Source of the DNA: Rhizopus arrhizus
Taxonomy: Eukaryota > Mucoromycota > Mucoromycetes > Mucorales > Rhizopodaceae
DNA: 64,000 bases
Reading direction: 5' to 3'
Assembly (NCBI GenBank): GCA_024220505.1
Contig: JAKZZE010000019.1
Location: forward strand, 806,001-870,000
Made by a program: the position numbers and the translations under genes. The notes below the pieces were generated by a model. That model was not told the DNA's origin and did no database searches. It saw only the letters and a program-made list of their open reading frames with translations. Position 1 is the first letter of the stretch, and each line of letters starts with the position of its first letter. Positions 61,805 through 64,000 of the stretch are shown here, in pieces.

Positions 61805-62038
61805 TATTTTATGTCAATTTTGATTGGTTTTCAAGCATAAATATGTTAAATTATGGCTTGCAATGTGTTATACACATAAATATTGTTCAAACGAATCTTT
61901 GATAGCATATCTGAAATTTCAGAATATTGATTGGTTCTAAAAAAAATCAAGACTATTTAGATAGCATAGAAATCTTTTATTTCATTAGTAGTCTCTAAGG
62001 AAATAAAAGTGCAGAAGGAGAGAGATGAAGCTATCTTT

Positions 62039-64000
<1,962 letters not shown>

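Overview
The window looks like nuclear DNA of a filamentous fungus of the Mucoromycota, most likely Mucorales. The evidence is AT-rich intergenic DNA, many short GT-AG introns (mostly 45-65 nt) in nearly every gene, a fungal gene set (Afg2, Uba4, Sac6, Kgd2, Yak1, Med10, Seh1, Mtc1 and Dgk1 relatives), LINE elements with C-terminal zinc-binding tails, and Fanzor (eukaryotic TnpB-like) relics of the type reported from early-diverging fungi. The species cannot be named from the sequence alone.

Layout, left. A 5'-incomplete PUF RNA-binding gene and a bZIP gene are followed by 1.8 kb of non-coding DNA. Next comes copy A of an inverted 1.5 kb duplication carrying a small secreted cysteine-rich peptide gene. 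A 5'-truncated LINE sits inside this copy, flanked by a 15-16 bp target-site duplication. A 12-AT-hook protein and a Q-rich Seh1 nucleoporin follow. A 2.1 kb decayed transposon with terminal inverted repeats contains a broken Fanzor gene. Then come Kre33/NAT10 and an Mtc1 relative, and copy B of the peptide duplication.

Layout, centre. Kgd2 (2-oxoglutarate dehydrogenase E2) is followed by a 4 kb gene-poor stretch with decayed coding debris, acetyl-CoA synthetase, a third cysteine-rich peptide with the same cysteine pattern, a Dgk1-type CTP-dependent lipid kinase, a small mitochondrial-type protein, Med10, Uba4, a MARVEL-like membrane protein, fimbrin, a WDR7/rabconnectin-3 beta homologue and Afg2.

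Layout, right. From 50.5 to 57.4 kb lies a mobile-element graveyard. It holds a LINE with ORF1 and ORF2, further LINE fragments, a fossil gene of unknown origin, and a second Fanzor remnant. Then follow two low-complexity membrane proteins, the base-excision repair enzyme Nth1, and the 3' part of a Yak1/DYRK kinase that runs off the right edge.

The genes do not form an operon-like unit; most are ordinary housekeeping genes packed back to back. Several pairs are tightly arranged: Med10 and Uba4 diverge across 169 bp, the MARVEL gene and fimbrin diverge across 200 bp, and the Uba4 and MARVEL stop codons overlap in one TTAA. The accessory content is two Fanzor relics, LINEs, and a small family of secreted peptides spread by an inverted duplication. 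Exon boundaries were derived by hand from splice consensus, frame and family alignment from memory.
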